Below are positions 25,881 to 35,600 of a DNA stretch of 64,000 nucleotides, piece by piece. This stretch comes from Parapedobacter koreensis (lineage in GTDB: Bacteria > Bacteroidota > Bacteroidia > Sphingobacteriales > Sphingobacteriaceae), in NCBI RefSeq assembly GCF_900109365.1, contig NZ_FNZR01000003.1, forward strand, positions 744,001-808,000. The letters run 5' to 3'. The position numbers were made by a program, and so were the translations under genes. Below the pieces are notes generated by a model that was given only the letters and a program-made list of their open reading frames with translations, did not search any database and had not been told where the DNA came from. Every line of letters starts with the position of its first letter. Positions within the stretch are counted from its first letter, which is position 1.

Positions 25881-26756
25881 ATGAAATTCGGAAGCGTAGA
25901 CAACCCAGCGACGGTAGATTTTACCCTACCTCCTACACATTCAGACACCTTTGCTCTGCTGGCTCAGCATAAAGCCGGTGCCGATTTGGAAGTGTATGTG
26001 GGCTGTGCCAAGTGGAATAAGCAGGATCTGAAGGGATTTTATCCACGCGGCACCAAAGATGAGCTTACCTATTATGCCACCCAATTCAATAGCATTGAAC
26101 TGAACGGTACATTTTACAATGCTCCGGATAAGGGACAGGTGGAAACATGGAAAGCCAAAACGCCTGCCGACTTCAAGTTTTTCCCTAAAGTACCGCAAAC
26201 CATAAGCCATTATGGCCGCTTACTGAATGTGGATGAAAAAATGGCTGCATTCTGCGATGCTATCGTGCTGTTTGAAGAAAAATTGGGTGTCAGCTTTCTC
26301 CAATTGCACGACAATTTCAAGCCAAAGGATTTTGATCGGCTGGCGGCATTTGTCAAGAAGTTTGCCAAATCGGTTCCGCTGGCGGTAGAAGTTCGCAATG
26401 CGGAATGGTTTGCTGATGCCACGGTCAGCCAAAAACTATACCACCTGCTGGAGACGGAAAACGCAGCAAATGTCATTGTCGATACCGCTGGTCGGCGGGA
26501 TATGCTGCATATGCGCCTCACTACACCCACAGCTTTTGTGCGCTACGTGGGTGCCAACCACCCCACAGACAAAAAACGGTTGGATGATTGGGTGGCTCGC
26601 ATTCAGGAATGGCGAGACGCGGGGTTGCGATCCCTCTACTTTTTTGTACACCAGAATGTGGAAGTCGAATCTCCGCTGCTATCTACTTATTTTATTGCCG
26701 AGTTGAATAAAACGCTGGGCCTTGAGGTAAGGGGGCCGCATGGTCAACTATTTTAG
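25881..26756 (+). CDS. DUF72 domain-containing protein
   Basis: Conserved TIM-barrel-like protein of 291 residues of unknown function. DUF72 features are YVGCAKWNKQDLKGFYP near residue 33, NSIELNGTFYNAP near residue 70, and KFFPKVPQTISHYGRL near residue 96, followed by an AVEVRNAEWF strand. Unusually, its stop codon overlaps that of the convergent glycosyltransferase gene by four bases, so neither gene has room for a terminator between them. Confidence 0.9.
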   Translation: MKFGSVDNPATVDFTLPPTHSDTFALLAQHKAGADLEVYVGCAKWNKQDLKGFYPRGTKDELTYYATQFNSIELNGTFYNAPDKGQVETWKAKTPADFKFFPKVPQTISHYGRLLNVDEKMAAFCDAIVLFEEKLGVSFLQLHDNFKPKDFDRLAAFVKKFAKSVPLAVEVRNAEWFADATVSQKLYHLLETENAANVIVDTAGRRDMLHMRLTTPTAFVRYVGANHPTDKKRLDDWVARIQEWRDAGLRSLYFFVHQNVEVESPLLSTYFIAELNKTLGLEVRGPHGQLF

Positions 26757-27922
26757 TGTGCTTCCGCATAAGCCGAATGCAGCAATACATCTTTAAATAC
26801 ATGTACATGCAGGGCCGCCACGCGGCTCCACACCGTCGGTGCCATCAATTTTAGGGAGTTGTCCCGCATTTGCTGCATCAGCGATGGCGATTTTAGCAGT
26901 GTTATCGTTGCATCCGCAAGTTGCTTAGGTTGCTCGAAATCCACCATCCGCCCTACATTGGCGGCCAACAGTTCCTTCGCATGGGGTATGGGAGTGGATA
27001 CCACGGGGCAACCGCAGCTCAATGCATAGACAAACGTGCCGCTCACCGCCTGATTGGGATCTTTGGAAGTAAACAAGTACAGATCCGTCAGCGTGAGGTA
27101 TTCCAGCAGCTCGGCAAGCGAGACATATTCGTCGATGAACTGCACATAGTCAGCGATGTGCAAAGCCGCTATCCGTGCTTTCAGGAAATCACGGTAAGCT
27201 TCACCTTCGTGCTTCAAAACCTCGGGGTGGGTCTTTCCGATAATAAGGTACAGCGTGTCGGGAAATTCTCGCACAATATCGGGCAGGGCATCTAGGGCCG
27301 TTTCGATGTTCTTGCCTCTACCCAATAACCCAAAGGTGGCGAGTATACGGCTTGTTGGCGGTACCTTATACCATGTCCTGAGCTTTTCTTTGGGTACAAG
27401 CGGGGCCGGATGCGTACCATGTGGAATAATGGTGAGCAGCTCCGCGGGCAGTTGGTAATCCGTTAGCAGGATGTTGAAAGCATGCCTCGTCATCACGATA
27501 ATCCGTGCCGAAACGCTGGCAATTGCCCTTACGGTTTCCCGTATTTCGGCATTAGGGCTGGGTAGCACGGTGTGAAAAGTAACCACTACGGGTTTTTGGA
27601 TGTTGTATAGCAAAAGCAGCAAATAGTTGCCATAGCTGCCACCAAACAATCCAAACTCATGCTGGACAAATACAGCCTTCACATGAGAAGCGTGACTGAT
27701 TTCCCGGGCTACCCGGATGTAATCTTCCGGTTCAGCCGTGCAAAGCGTATAGTGCACAGGGGATCCGTACGTATGGTGCGTATTCGATTCCAGTGCGCAG
27801 ACCACCGGATCGAACGAATTGCCGCAGGCACCCTTCAATGCGTGTATCAAATCCTTGCTATAGGTAGCAATTCCACATTCACGTGGTGGATATGAGGTAA
27901 TGAAAACAAGCTTACTGGACAT
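26753..27922 (-). CDS. Glycosyltransferase family 4 protein
   Basis: GT-B fold retaining glycosyltransferase of 389 residues. The N-terminal half contains VFITSYPPRECGIATYSKDLI with the glycine-rich acceptor loop; the C-terminal half has LATFGLLGRGKNIETAL near residue 194 and the donor-binding segment around YLFTSKDPNQAVSGTFVYAL near residue 288, where the usual E-x-x-x-x-x-x-E element is only partly kept. It follows a GH130 gene after 11 bases in one operon, and such pairs suggest that one makes and the other remodels or recycles the same mannoside. Donor and acceptor are unknown. Confidence 0.9.
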   Translation of the reverse strand: MSSKLVFITSYPPRECGIATYSKDLIHALKGACGNSFDPVVCALESNTHHTYGSPVHYTLCTAEPEDYIRVAREISHASHVKAVFVQHEFGLFGGSYGNYLLLLLYNIQKPVVVTFHTVLPSPNAEIRETVRAIASVSARIIVMTRHAFNILLTDYQLPAELLTIIPHGTHPAPLVPKEKLRTWYKVPPTSRILATFGLLGRGKNIETALDALPDIVREFPDTLYLIIGKTHPEVLKHEGEAYRDFLKARIAALHIADYVQFIDEYVSLAELLEYLTLTDLYLFTSKDPNQAVSGTFVYALSCGCPVVSTPIPHAKELLAANVGRMVDFEQPKQLADATITLLKSPSLMQQMRDNSLKLMAPTVWSRVAALHVHVFKDVLLHSAYAEAH

Positions 27923-27933
27923 AACCTATTTTT

Positions 27934-29022
27934 TTAAGCGCTGGCATGCGGTGCTGAAAGTGCAGCCAACAGTTGCTGTATGTTTACCGAGGCCACGGCT
28001 ACCCGGCAATCGGCCGCGCCATAATAGATGTAGAGCCTGTCACCAAAAAGTGCCGTACCTGTCGGAAAAACGACGTTATTGACCACCCCTACCCTTTCCC
28101 ATTCAAATTCAGGCGAAAAAAGGGGGCGGCTAAGCCGCGCCAACTCCTTTTTTGGGTTTTCTTTATCCAATAGCGCCGCGCATGCATGATAGCGGTACCC
28201 ATCGGGGCTATCTTCTACGCCGTGGTAAATGAGTAGCCACCCCCTATCGGTAGCAATAGGCGGACAACCCGCACCGATGTAGCTGGACTCATGGGCATAT
28301 CGTGGTTCCATGACAATATGGTCGGAAAAACACAAAAGATAATCCACCCAAAATTCATGGGTGAGCGTTGCTGGCACCTCATCGGCAAATACAATTTGTA
28401 TACCTGGCCGGATGCGGTGCAAGAAGGCAAGCTTACCGTTGATGCGATCCGGAAAAAAAACGATGTTTTTGTCCCACATCCGGAGATTCGGCCGCATCAA
28501 ACCGCGTATGGCATAATCTTGGTGTTCCCTGAAATATTTCGGGTTGACGACGCAACCACATTCCACCAAATCCCTGAACCGTTTAAAGTCGATTTCCGGG
28601 ACGATGATACCCATTTTATGGAATTTCACCAAATCCGTGGACGTAGCCAGCGCCCCCAGTGCATTGGCACCATCGTATGCCGTGTAGGTAAGGTAGTACG
28701 TTCCGTCGATGTTTACTATCCGTGGGTCTTCCATACCCTGCGATTCATAGGGATGTTGTGGGATGAGGATCGGCATCGTGTTGCGCTGGGCAATTTGAAG
28801 CGGCCCGTCCAAACGGCAATAACCAATGGTAGAGAAATTTCCCTCCCTTACCGCTCTATAAAATAAATGTACATCCGATCCAACCCGGATAGCTGCTGGG
28901 TTGAATACGCCTAAACTTTCAAAACCCAAGATGGTGCTTTCTAATAGAATGCCTTCTTTTTTTACATCCACCAGCCTGGAAGTGTCCTCAAAAAGCGTCT
29001 TTATGGCAGCGAAGTTGTCCAT
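27934..29022 (-). CDS. Glycoside hydrolase family 130 protein (mannoside phosphorylase-like)
   Basis: Five-bladed beta-propeller of GH130, 362 residues. The catalytic aspartate should be D99 in GMEDPRIVNIDGTYYLTYTAYDG-type context, and phosphate-contacting basic residues lie in FYRAVREG and the later FFPDRINGK segment. Family members phosphorolyse or hydrolyse beta-linked mannosides. It lies between a BON-domain gene (7-base gap) and a GT4 gene (11-base gap). No signal peptide is visible, so it is cytoplasmic, which favours phosphorolysis or turnover of an internal mannoside. Confidence 0.9.
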   Translation of the reverse strand: MDNFAAIKTLFEDTSRLVDVKKEGILLESTILGFESLGVFNPAAIRVGSDVHLFYRAVREGNFSTIGYCRLDGPLQIAQRNTMPILIPQHPYESQGMEDPRIVNIDGTYYLTYTAYDGANALGALATSTDLVKFHKMGIIVPEIDFKRFRDLVECGCVVNPKYFREHQDYAIRGLMRPNLRMWDKNIVFFPDRINGKLAFLHRIRPGIQIVFADEVPATLTHEFWVDYLLCFSDHIVMEPRYAHESSYIGAGCPPIATDRGWLLIYHGVEDSPDGYRYHACAALLDKENPKKELARLSRPLFSPEFEWERVGVVNNVVFPTGTALFGDRLYIYYGAADCRVAVASVNIQQLLAALSAPHASA

Positions 29023-29029
29023 CAGCTGT

Positions 29030-29473
29030 TTACGTGCGAGGTAGGCAGACCGTTATCCGGTTGAAAACACCTTTCACCTTTTTGATACCGTTCACGGCGT
29101 TGAATGCTGCCACTTTATGGCATTGTTCCTTGACCTCACCTTCCAAGGTCACCCACGCATTGTCTACAATCGCCCGGATAGGTTCAGCACACAAGGTGGG
29201 ATGCCAAGCAAATTGGTCGGCTATTTCAACGGCTATTTCCGTATCGCTGTCATACAATGGGCATAGTACATGGAGATTAAGGGCAATGGCCTTGACTCCG
29301 CTTACATCCTTTGCCACACGCTCTACCGTCTTCTTTTGAGCAAGACTATGCACATAGCCACTAAGCGTCACCACGCCCTGTGCCACATCCACGATAATGT
29401 CCTTGGCATCCAAATCCGGTTCGGATTGAAGCCTTTCGACTACCTCGTCACGAATTTTATTGATAGTGTTCAT
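29030..29473 (-). CDS. BON-domain protein (two BON domains)
   Basis: Small protein of 147 residues with two BON domains, at about residues 5-70 (DEVVERLQSEPDLDAKDI, GVVTLSGYVHSLAQKKTVER) and about 75-143 (WVTLEGEVKEQCHKVAAFNA, VKGVFNRI). BON domains in OsmY-like proteins bind phospholipid surfaces; this one has no signal peptide with the start chosen. ATG 29473 opens directly on the first BON domain; a start at 29611 would add an unrelated segment. It leads the operon with GH130 and GT4 and is divergent from the Hsp20 gene. Confidence 0.87.
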   Translation of the reverse strand: MNTINKIRDEVVERLQSEPDLDAKDIIVDVAQGVVTLSGYVHSLAQKKTVERVAKDVSGVKAIALNLHVLCPLYDSDTEIAVEIADQFAWHPTLCAEPIRAIVDNAWVTLEGEVKEQCHKVAAFNAVNGIKKVKGVFNRITVCLPRT

Positions 29474-29617
29474 CACTGAATCCCATTTGGTTATTCCCAA
29501 AGATGGGACAGATAATGGGCAACCGAAACGACCAAAGTCTTGTGCGGCGATGATTTTTGTCATGCATACGCTATTGGGATAGCCATACCTTAGCTGAAAA
29601 TAAAAATTCAAATCGCC
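29474..29617. promoter_or_regulatory. Divergent promoter region of the BON operon and Hsp20 gene
   Basis: A 144-base divergent spacer. On the minus strand CATCTTTG (one mismatch from TAnnTTTG) lies at about 29500-29507 before the BON gene. On the plus strand no clear box is seen before the Hsp20 gene. Joint stress control of both sides is an inference from gene content. Confidence 0.35.
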
Positions 29618-30076
29618 ATGAGTATGACATTAAGAAAACGGGATCGTTTGCCATCACGGATGGCAGACTGGTTGAATCCGATTTCATCGATTTGGGATCG
29701 TGATTTCTTTGATACCAATCTAGACTTTTTCACCAGGCGGGTCGTAAGCGTTCCTTCCGTAAACATTACCGAAACACCCAATGACTATGTACTTGAAGTG
29801 GCTGCACCCGGATTGAAACGGGAAGATTTCAAGTTGGCGGTAGAAGACCATGCGCTTTCCATCAGCGCGGAGAACACGGATGAAAAGAAGGAAGAAAAGG
29901 ATGGGTATTGCAGGCAAGAATATACATTTAATTCTTTCCAGCGATCCTTTGCCTTGCCAGATCAGGTAAAAGAAGGTGAAATCAGTGCCACGTATACGGA
30001 TGGCATCCTGAAAATAACTGTCCCGAAAACCACCGAATCCGTTGCGCAACCGGCACATACGATACCGGTTTCCTGA
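29618..30076 (+). CDS. Hsp20/alpha-crystallin small heat-shock protein (second copy)
   Basis: Small heat-shock protein of 152 residues, clearly different from the copy at 18405. The alpha-crystallin domain spans about residues 43-140 (ETPNDYVLEVAAPGLKRED, YTDGILKITVPK with I replacing the usual V of G-V-L). Unlike the first copy it lacks a strong ribosome binding site. Its place opposite the BON/GH130/GT4 operon and next to a receiver-CRP regulator suggests a shared stress regulon. Confidence 0.94.
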   Translation: MSMTLRKRDRLPSRMADWLNPISSIWDRDFFDTNLDFFTRRVVSVPSVNITETPNDYVLEVAAPGLKREDFKLAVEDHALSISAENTDEKKEEKDGYCRQEYTFNSFQRSFALPDQVKEGEISATYTDGILKITVPKTTESVAQPAHTIPVS

Positions 30077-30090
30077 CGTGCCCAAGAGGC

Positions 30091-30118
30091 AGGCGGGTAG
30101 CCTGGGAGCTACCCGCCT
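30091..30118. terminator. Terminator-like hairpin between convergent genes
   Basis: An 11-base-pair perfect GC-rich stem, AGGCGGGTAGC at 30091-30101 with GCTACCCGCCT at 30108-30118, and a six-base loop. There is no T run on the plus-strand side, so termination efficiency is uncertain. Confidence 0.6.
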
Positions 30119-30141
30119 CGTTACACGGCCGGATCAAGGAG

Positions 30142-31170
30142 TCAATGGCTTATCCGTTCCAGTTTTTCCGGGGCGATGATTCTGATGCCACCATCCGTGA
30201 TCGCAATCAGCTGTTCGTCCCTGAAATCAGCGAGTGTGCGGTTCAGGGATTCAAGAGCCGTCCCTACAAAGCTAGCCATATCTTTGCGAGACACTTTCAT
30301 CAGGGAAGTGTCTTCTTTGTCGCGTTGGTATTCGAAGAAGTAAATCAATGCCGAAGCCACACGTTGGCGAACCGATTGGTAAGCCACGCCAAGCAGCCGC
30401 TTTTCGGTTTCGAAGAGATTGTGAGACAAGATGTCGATAATGCCGGAGGCAATTTTTCGATTGGTCTGGGTCAGCCGTTGGAAATCCGACTTCGGAATGA
30501 TCCCTACTTCGGTATCCGTAAGGGCCACGGCACTTTCCGTATAAACGGTGTCATTGAGTAAGGGTAAATATCCAATAAATTGCCCCTCACGATGCATGCC
30601 GGTGAGGAGTTCTTTGCCGTCAAAATTTAGGCGCATGGTCTTTACCCGACCCCGGAGAATATGGTAGAGTTCCTGGGGTGATTGCCCTTCCCTGAAGATA
30701 TGGTCGTTTTTGCGATACCATTTACGGGATTTGTTGTCGGAAATGCGCTGAAATTCATTGGTCTCTGCCATGCTATCGCTGAACATGGTTTTTAGGTGCT
30801 CATTCTTCTTCAATCTTACCTCTACGGCCTCTAGAAGTTCCATGCCATCAAAAGGCTTCATGAGGTAATCATCGGCCCCCATGCTCATTCCTTTCCGGAA
30901 ATCCGTCCTTTCGGATTTCGCTGTGAGAAAAATAAAAGGTGTATTGGCCGTATCCGGATGTTTCCGCAACACAAGGAGTACGCCATATCCGTCAAGTTCG
31001 GGCATCATGATGTCGCACAGTACCAAGTCCGGTTTATGCTTCAGGGCTAGCGCTATCCCGGCTTTCCCATGGGGAGCCGTAAGCACTCGATAGCCGTCTA
31101 TACGTAATATATCGGCAATGTCCTCCCTTATTTCATCATTGTCCTCAATAACTAATAGGATTGCATTCAT
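30142..31170 (-). CDS. Response regulator with receiver, cyclic-nucleotide-binding and Crp-type HTH domains
   Basis: Transcription regulator of 342 residues that joins a receiver domain to a CRP/FNR module. The receiver covers about 1-120 with phospho-acceptor aspartate in LVLCDIMMPELDGYG near residue 52. A linker is followed by a cNMP-binding fold at about 145-260 (YHILRGRVKTMRLNFDGKELL) and a winged helix at about 270-335 (ISRKDMASFVGTALESLNRTL-type recognition helix). ATG 31170 is chosen because the receiver begins AILLVIEDNDEIRED at once. No sensor kinase gene is adjacent, so its partner is unknown; oxygen, redox or stress control are possibilities. Confidence 0.93.
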   Translation of the reverse strand: MNAILLVIEDNDEIREDIADILRIDGYRVLTAPHGKAGIALALKHKPDLVLCDIMMPELDGYGVLLVLRKHPDTANTPFIFLTAKSERTDFRKGMSMGADDYLMKPFDGMELLEAVEVRLKKNEHLKTMFSDSMAETNEFQRISDNKSRKWYRKNDHIFREGQSPQELYHILRGRVKTMRLNFDGKELLTGMHREGQFIGYLPLLNDTVYTESAVALTDTEVGIIPKSDFQRLTQTNRKIASGIIDILSHNLFETEKRLLGVAYQSVRQRVASALIYFFEYQRDKEDTSLMKVSRKDMASFVGTALESLNRTLADFRDEQLIAITDGGIRIIAPEKLERISH

Positions 31171-31287
31171 AGCCATACCCGTTGAAGTACCAATTTTGAA
31201 GGCTGCTTTTTCCAGTGGAAATTTATGCAAGAAGCACAGAATAGCCAATGACACCACGCACGCGATAAAGTAACAACGATCACCTTT

Positions 31288-32607
31288 TTAATGGGAGTGC
31301 CCTGCGGTACCTGTTAGCACGGCATTGATGAAAAATGCACCCGTTGTCACGATCTTCGCTTCTTTGGGAATTTGGTTGACCAACGTAATGGCCGTATACC
31401 CCATTTCCGAAGGTCCCCTTACCACCTCTATTTTTTCGAAATTTAAGACATCCTCCGCATGTGCATGAGATGCTGTTTCATGTTCATGGTCGTGTTCATG
31501 TTCAGCATGATCGTGGGATTCTTCTTCGTGGTTATGCTCATCTTCATGTGCCTCGGGTTGTTTGTCCGTCACCACAAAGATGTAGCTCTTGCCCTCGGCA
31601 TCCACGATGGCCCCGTTGGGTACGGCCGTAGACGACACTTCACCCAGGCTGATTGCCGCGGTAATATTCATGCCGTCTATCAGTCCGGTTTTATCTCCGC
31701 TCACGGCACAATGCACCGGTATGGTTTTACTTTCGTCTTCAAATGATGCACCGATACCAAATATATTGGCATCATAGGTTTTATTCGGATTGTTGGTCAG
31801 CATAAAATGGATACGCTGCCCGATGCTCAGGAGCGGGAGGTCCTTTTCAAAGACATTTAAATCCAGATGGAGCTGATTGTTTTGTACAACTTCCGCCACT
31901 GGAGACGATGCATCTACATAGCTGCCCAGCTGCGCATACACATGGCTGACAATGCCTCCCACCGGGCTAGTGACTGCCAACTCCGTTTGAAGGTTGTCAT
32001 GGCTCACCTTATCCGGCTCGATTCCCATCAGCCGAAGCTGCTGGAAGAGCGACGCCTTGCGTGTGCGTTGCACATTAAGCTCCGTCTCGGCATTTTGGAG
32101 GTTCTTCAAGGCCCCCACATTGCCTGCATTTAATGCTTGCTGCCGTTCCTGCTCCTGTTCCGCGAGAGCGATCTTGCTGCTGATGGCAAGGTATTCTTCT
32201 TGAAGCTGGATGAATTGCGGGTGCACAATGGTTGCGATGATCGCACCCTGCCGCACGGAAGTGCCCACATCTACCCTTAATGTTTTGATTACCCCCCCAT
32301 ATAAGGCGGTGATATTCGCCTTGTTGCTGTTTGGTACTTTCAGGCGGCCGCTGGCTTTGATGACAGCCGTCAATTCTTTCTGTTCAAGCTGTCCCAGCGT
32401 CAGATTGATGGACTGTATCTGCGCTTTGGTGAGTGTTGTGATGCTACCCCCCTGCCCTTCACCATGCTCATGGCCGTGTTCGTCGCCATGAGCATGCCCG
32501 TCATCGGTTCCACGACCGCTACAAGCCCCGATCAGGAAGGCCAAAAGCAGGAAGAACAAGGCCCTTGTGTATGGATGATTACCAACTATAAAATTAATGG
32601 TGTTCAT
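31288..32607 (-). CDS. Efflux RND periplasmic adaptor, CzcB/CusB-like, His-rich
   Basis: Membrane-fusion adaptor of 439 residues that links the RND pump to the outer membrane. It appears to be a lipoprotein, with lipobox LIGAC ahead of a cysteine near residue 29. Two histidine-rich segments, HGDEHGHEHGEG near residue 37 and HEDEHNHEEESHDHAEHEHD near residue 365, are likely metal-binding. A hairpin and barrel-sandwich core lies between. It is the last gene of the efflux operon, 7 bases after the pump gene. Confidence 0.94.
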   Translation of the reverse strand: MNTINFIVGNHPYTRALFFLLLAFLIGACSGRGTDDGHAHGDEHGHEHGEGQGGSITTLTKAQIQSINLTLGQLEQKELTAVIKASGRLKVPNSNKANITALYGGVIKTLRVDVGTSVRQGAIIATIVHPQFIQLQEEYLAISSKIALAEQEQERQQALNAGNVGALKNLQNAETELNVQRTRKASLFQQLRLMGIEPDKVSHDNLQTELAVTSPVGGIVSHVYAQLGSYVDASSPVAEVVQNNQLHLDLNVFEKDLPLLSIGQRIHFMLTNNPNKTYDANIFGIGASFEDESKTIPVHCAVSGDKTGLIDGMNITAAISLGEVSSTAVPNGAIVDAEGKSYIFVVTDKQPEAHEDEHNHEEESHDHAEHEHDHEHETASHAHAEDVLNFEKIEVVRGPSEMGYTAITLVNQIPKEAKIVTTGAFFINAVLTGTAGHSH

Positions 32608-32614
32608 TTCTTTA

Positions 32615-35600
32615 TTAATTATTGATTAAAAAGTGAATGGTTATTACGGACTGGTTGAGCGCTTGGACGGCGGCAAGGTAGGCCAGTTCCACGTCTGTGG
32701 ACGTCTGTAGCGCATACAGGTATTCCACATAGCTGATTTCGCCGGTGCGGTAACCTAATTGTGCCGCTTGGATAATATGCTCAGCGTTGGGCAATGCTTG
32801 CTGCACGAAATATTCATGCCGTCTTACGCGGAGTTCATATTGTTCCTGAGCATTCAGGAGTTGCGCCCCCATGGCACGTGTGGCCTGCTGCGCCGTTGCC
32901 TCAGCGGCTTGCCGCTGGTATTCCAACGCCCGTATGCGTCCTTTTGTGGCACCGAATGTGAGTGGGATGGCGATACCTGCATTCATGAAACTGAACCGCC
33001 TGTCACGACCGACGAATTGTTCGCGGCCATCTATCAGGTAGGTACCCACCAACGATTGGTTGGTATATCCAACCGTTAAGTCGGGCAGCGCTTGGGCCAC
33101 TTCTACTTTTCTGTTTTGTTCGGCGATAAGGGCATCCTGCTGCAATCCCCGGATGAGCGGGTGTTTTTTGATAGCAGCGCTGTCAACAAGGTCGGTCAGC
33201 TTAAGTGGCTCGTAGGTAACCCCATGGGCCACGGCGAGGGCGCTATCCGTATTCAATAGTGCCTTAAAATCGTTATAAGCATTTTGTAATTGACCTTCGT
33301 TTTCCTCCCACAGTAGCTTGATTTCCCCTCTTTTGGTAATAGCCGTGTTCACCTCCAGCAGGCTACCCTCTCCGGTTTGATGGCGCAAGGAAGCCGCTCT
33401 GGTGGCATCGGCATACAAGCTGTCCAAATAGGCAAGTTTACCTTGCCTGTGCAGTAGGTATTGGATTTGATAAAATGATGTCTGCACCTGACTTTTAAGC
33501 GCATTGACGGTGATCTCCCGTTTTATCTGGCTCGCTTCCGCTTCCGCATGGTATAGCTTGCGGCGGGCACCGAAAACGGTCGGGAAGGGAATCGTTTGGG
33601 ACAGTTGAAAAGCGTTGTCACGTTCTAAGCTGTTGAAGCTTCCAAACTGCCCGCTCACCTCCGTCTTGGGCAGTTCCATCGCGGCCGCAAGCTTACTCGC
33701 CGAAGCCTTGGCATACAATTCGTCTGCCAGGACATCCTTGTTGTTGGTAAGGGCGATGGAGATGGCCTGCTCAATGGTTATCCCGTCGGTACTATCAGCG
33801 ACTTGCGCTTGGGAAACCTGCGGTATCCCGGTGAGTAACGCTATGAAGATAAGGAGCGGCGCTCCAGTAACGATACCTGCTGCATGGGACCGTGGGCGAG
33901 CTTTGCCATTGAACACCACGTAAAGTAGCGGCAAGATGAACAAGGTCAGGAACGTAGCCGTCACCAACCCACCAATGACCACTGTTGCAAGCGGGCGTTG
34001 CACTTCTGCCCCAGCCGTGTTGCTCAACGCCATGGGCAAGAATCCCAGGCTGGCCACGGCGGCAGTCATCAGTACAGGCCGTAGCCGGATTTTTGTACCT
34101 TCCATCACACGTGCGACTACATCCGTCCATCCATCTTTTTCAAGTTGGTTAAACGTGCCGATCAGGACAATGCCATTCAATACCGCGACGCCAAATAGCG
34201 CAATGAAACCGATGCCTGCCGAGATGCTGAATGGCATCCCGCGCAATAACAAGGCAAAGACGCCGCCAATGGCGCTCATGGGGATGGCGGTGAAGATCAA
34301 TGTCGCATGTTTGAATGTATGGAAGGTGAAAAAGAGCAGCATGAAGATAAGCGCCAGGGATACCGGTACAGCTATCAGAAGGCGTTTTGAGGCCTCCTGA
34401 AGATTCTCGAACATTCCCCCGTACGTATAATAATACCCGGCAGGCAATTTGACCTGTTGTTGGAGTTTTGTCTGTATTTCAGCTACCGCACTGGCTACAT
34501 CGCGGCCATCCAGGTTAAACCCGATGACAATGCGCCTTTTCCCGTCTTCGCGGCTGATTTGTGCGGGGCCCATTTTGAAGGATACCTGTGCAAGCTGCGA
34601 TAGTGGTACCTGCTCGCCTGTAGGCAAAGGCACCCATAGGTTTCCGACATCTTCAATGGAGCTCCGGTGCGCACTGTCCAGCCGGACAACGAGTTCAAAC
34701 CTCCGTTCATTCTCAAACACCAGGCCAGCAGCTTTCCCGGCAAATGCGGTGCTTAATATATCGTTCAGCGCGGAAACCGACAGTCCGTAGTTGGCAATCC
34801 GTGCACGATCATATTCCACGTTGATCTGTGGCAACCCCGCTATCCGTTCAACCTGTGGTGCAGTAATGCCATCCACACCTTGTATGATCTCGCTCACTTG
34901 GTTGGCATACCCCAGCAGGGAATCGAGGTTTTCGCCGAAGATTTTCACCGCTACATCCTGCCGGATACCGGTCATGAGCTCATTGAATCGCATTTGGATA
35001 GGCTGGTTTGACTCGAAGAAAACCCCGGGCATTACAGCAAGTTTTTCCATGATTTCATCAGCGAGTTGTTTGTACGTTTTGGTTTCTGCCCATTCATCCC
35101 TTGGTTTCAAGATGATCATCATGTCGGTAGCCTCCGGGGGCATGGGATCAGTAGGTACCTCGGCGGCGCCGGTTTTGCCCACGACCATCTTCACTTCATC
35201 GAACTGCTTGATGATACGTGACGCTTGCATGGAGGTTTCAATGCTCTGGCTCAAGGAAGTGCCCTGCGGCAGGATACAATGGAAAGCAAAGTCACCTTCC
35301 TCCAACTGTGGAATAAACTCGCCTCCCATCCGAGAGAAAATGATGAGGGATAATGCAAATACCGCCACCGTGGTGCCGATAAGCACATACTTTATCCGCA
35401 ACGCACCCTCCAGCAATGGCCGGTAGATCCGTTGCAGGCGGGCCATCATCCGATCGGAAAAAGAAGCTTTTGCGGCCTTTGTTTTTGGGAGAAACAACGC
35501 ACACATCATAGGGATATAGGTGAGTGACAGTATCAATGCCCCCAATATGGCAAAACCCACGGTCATGGCCATGGGACGGAACATTTTGCCTTCTATGCCT

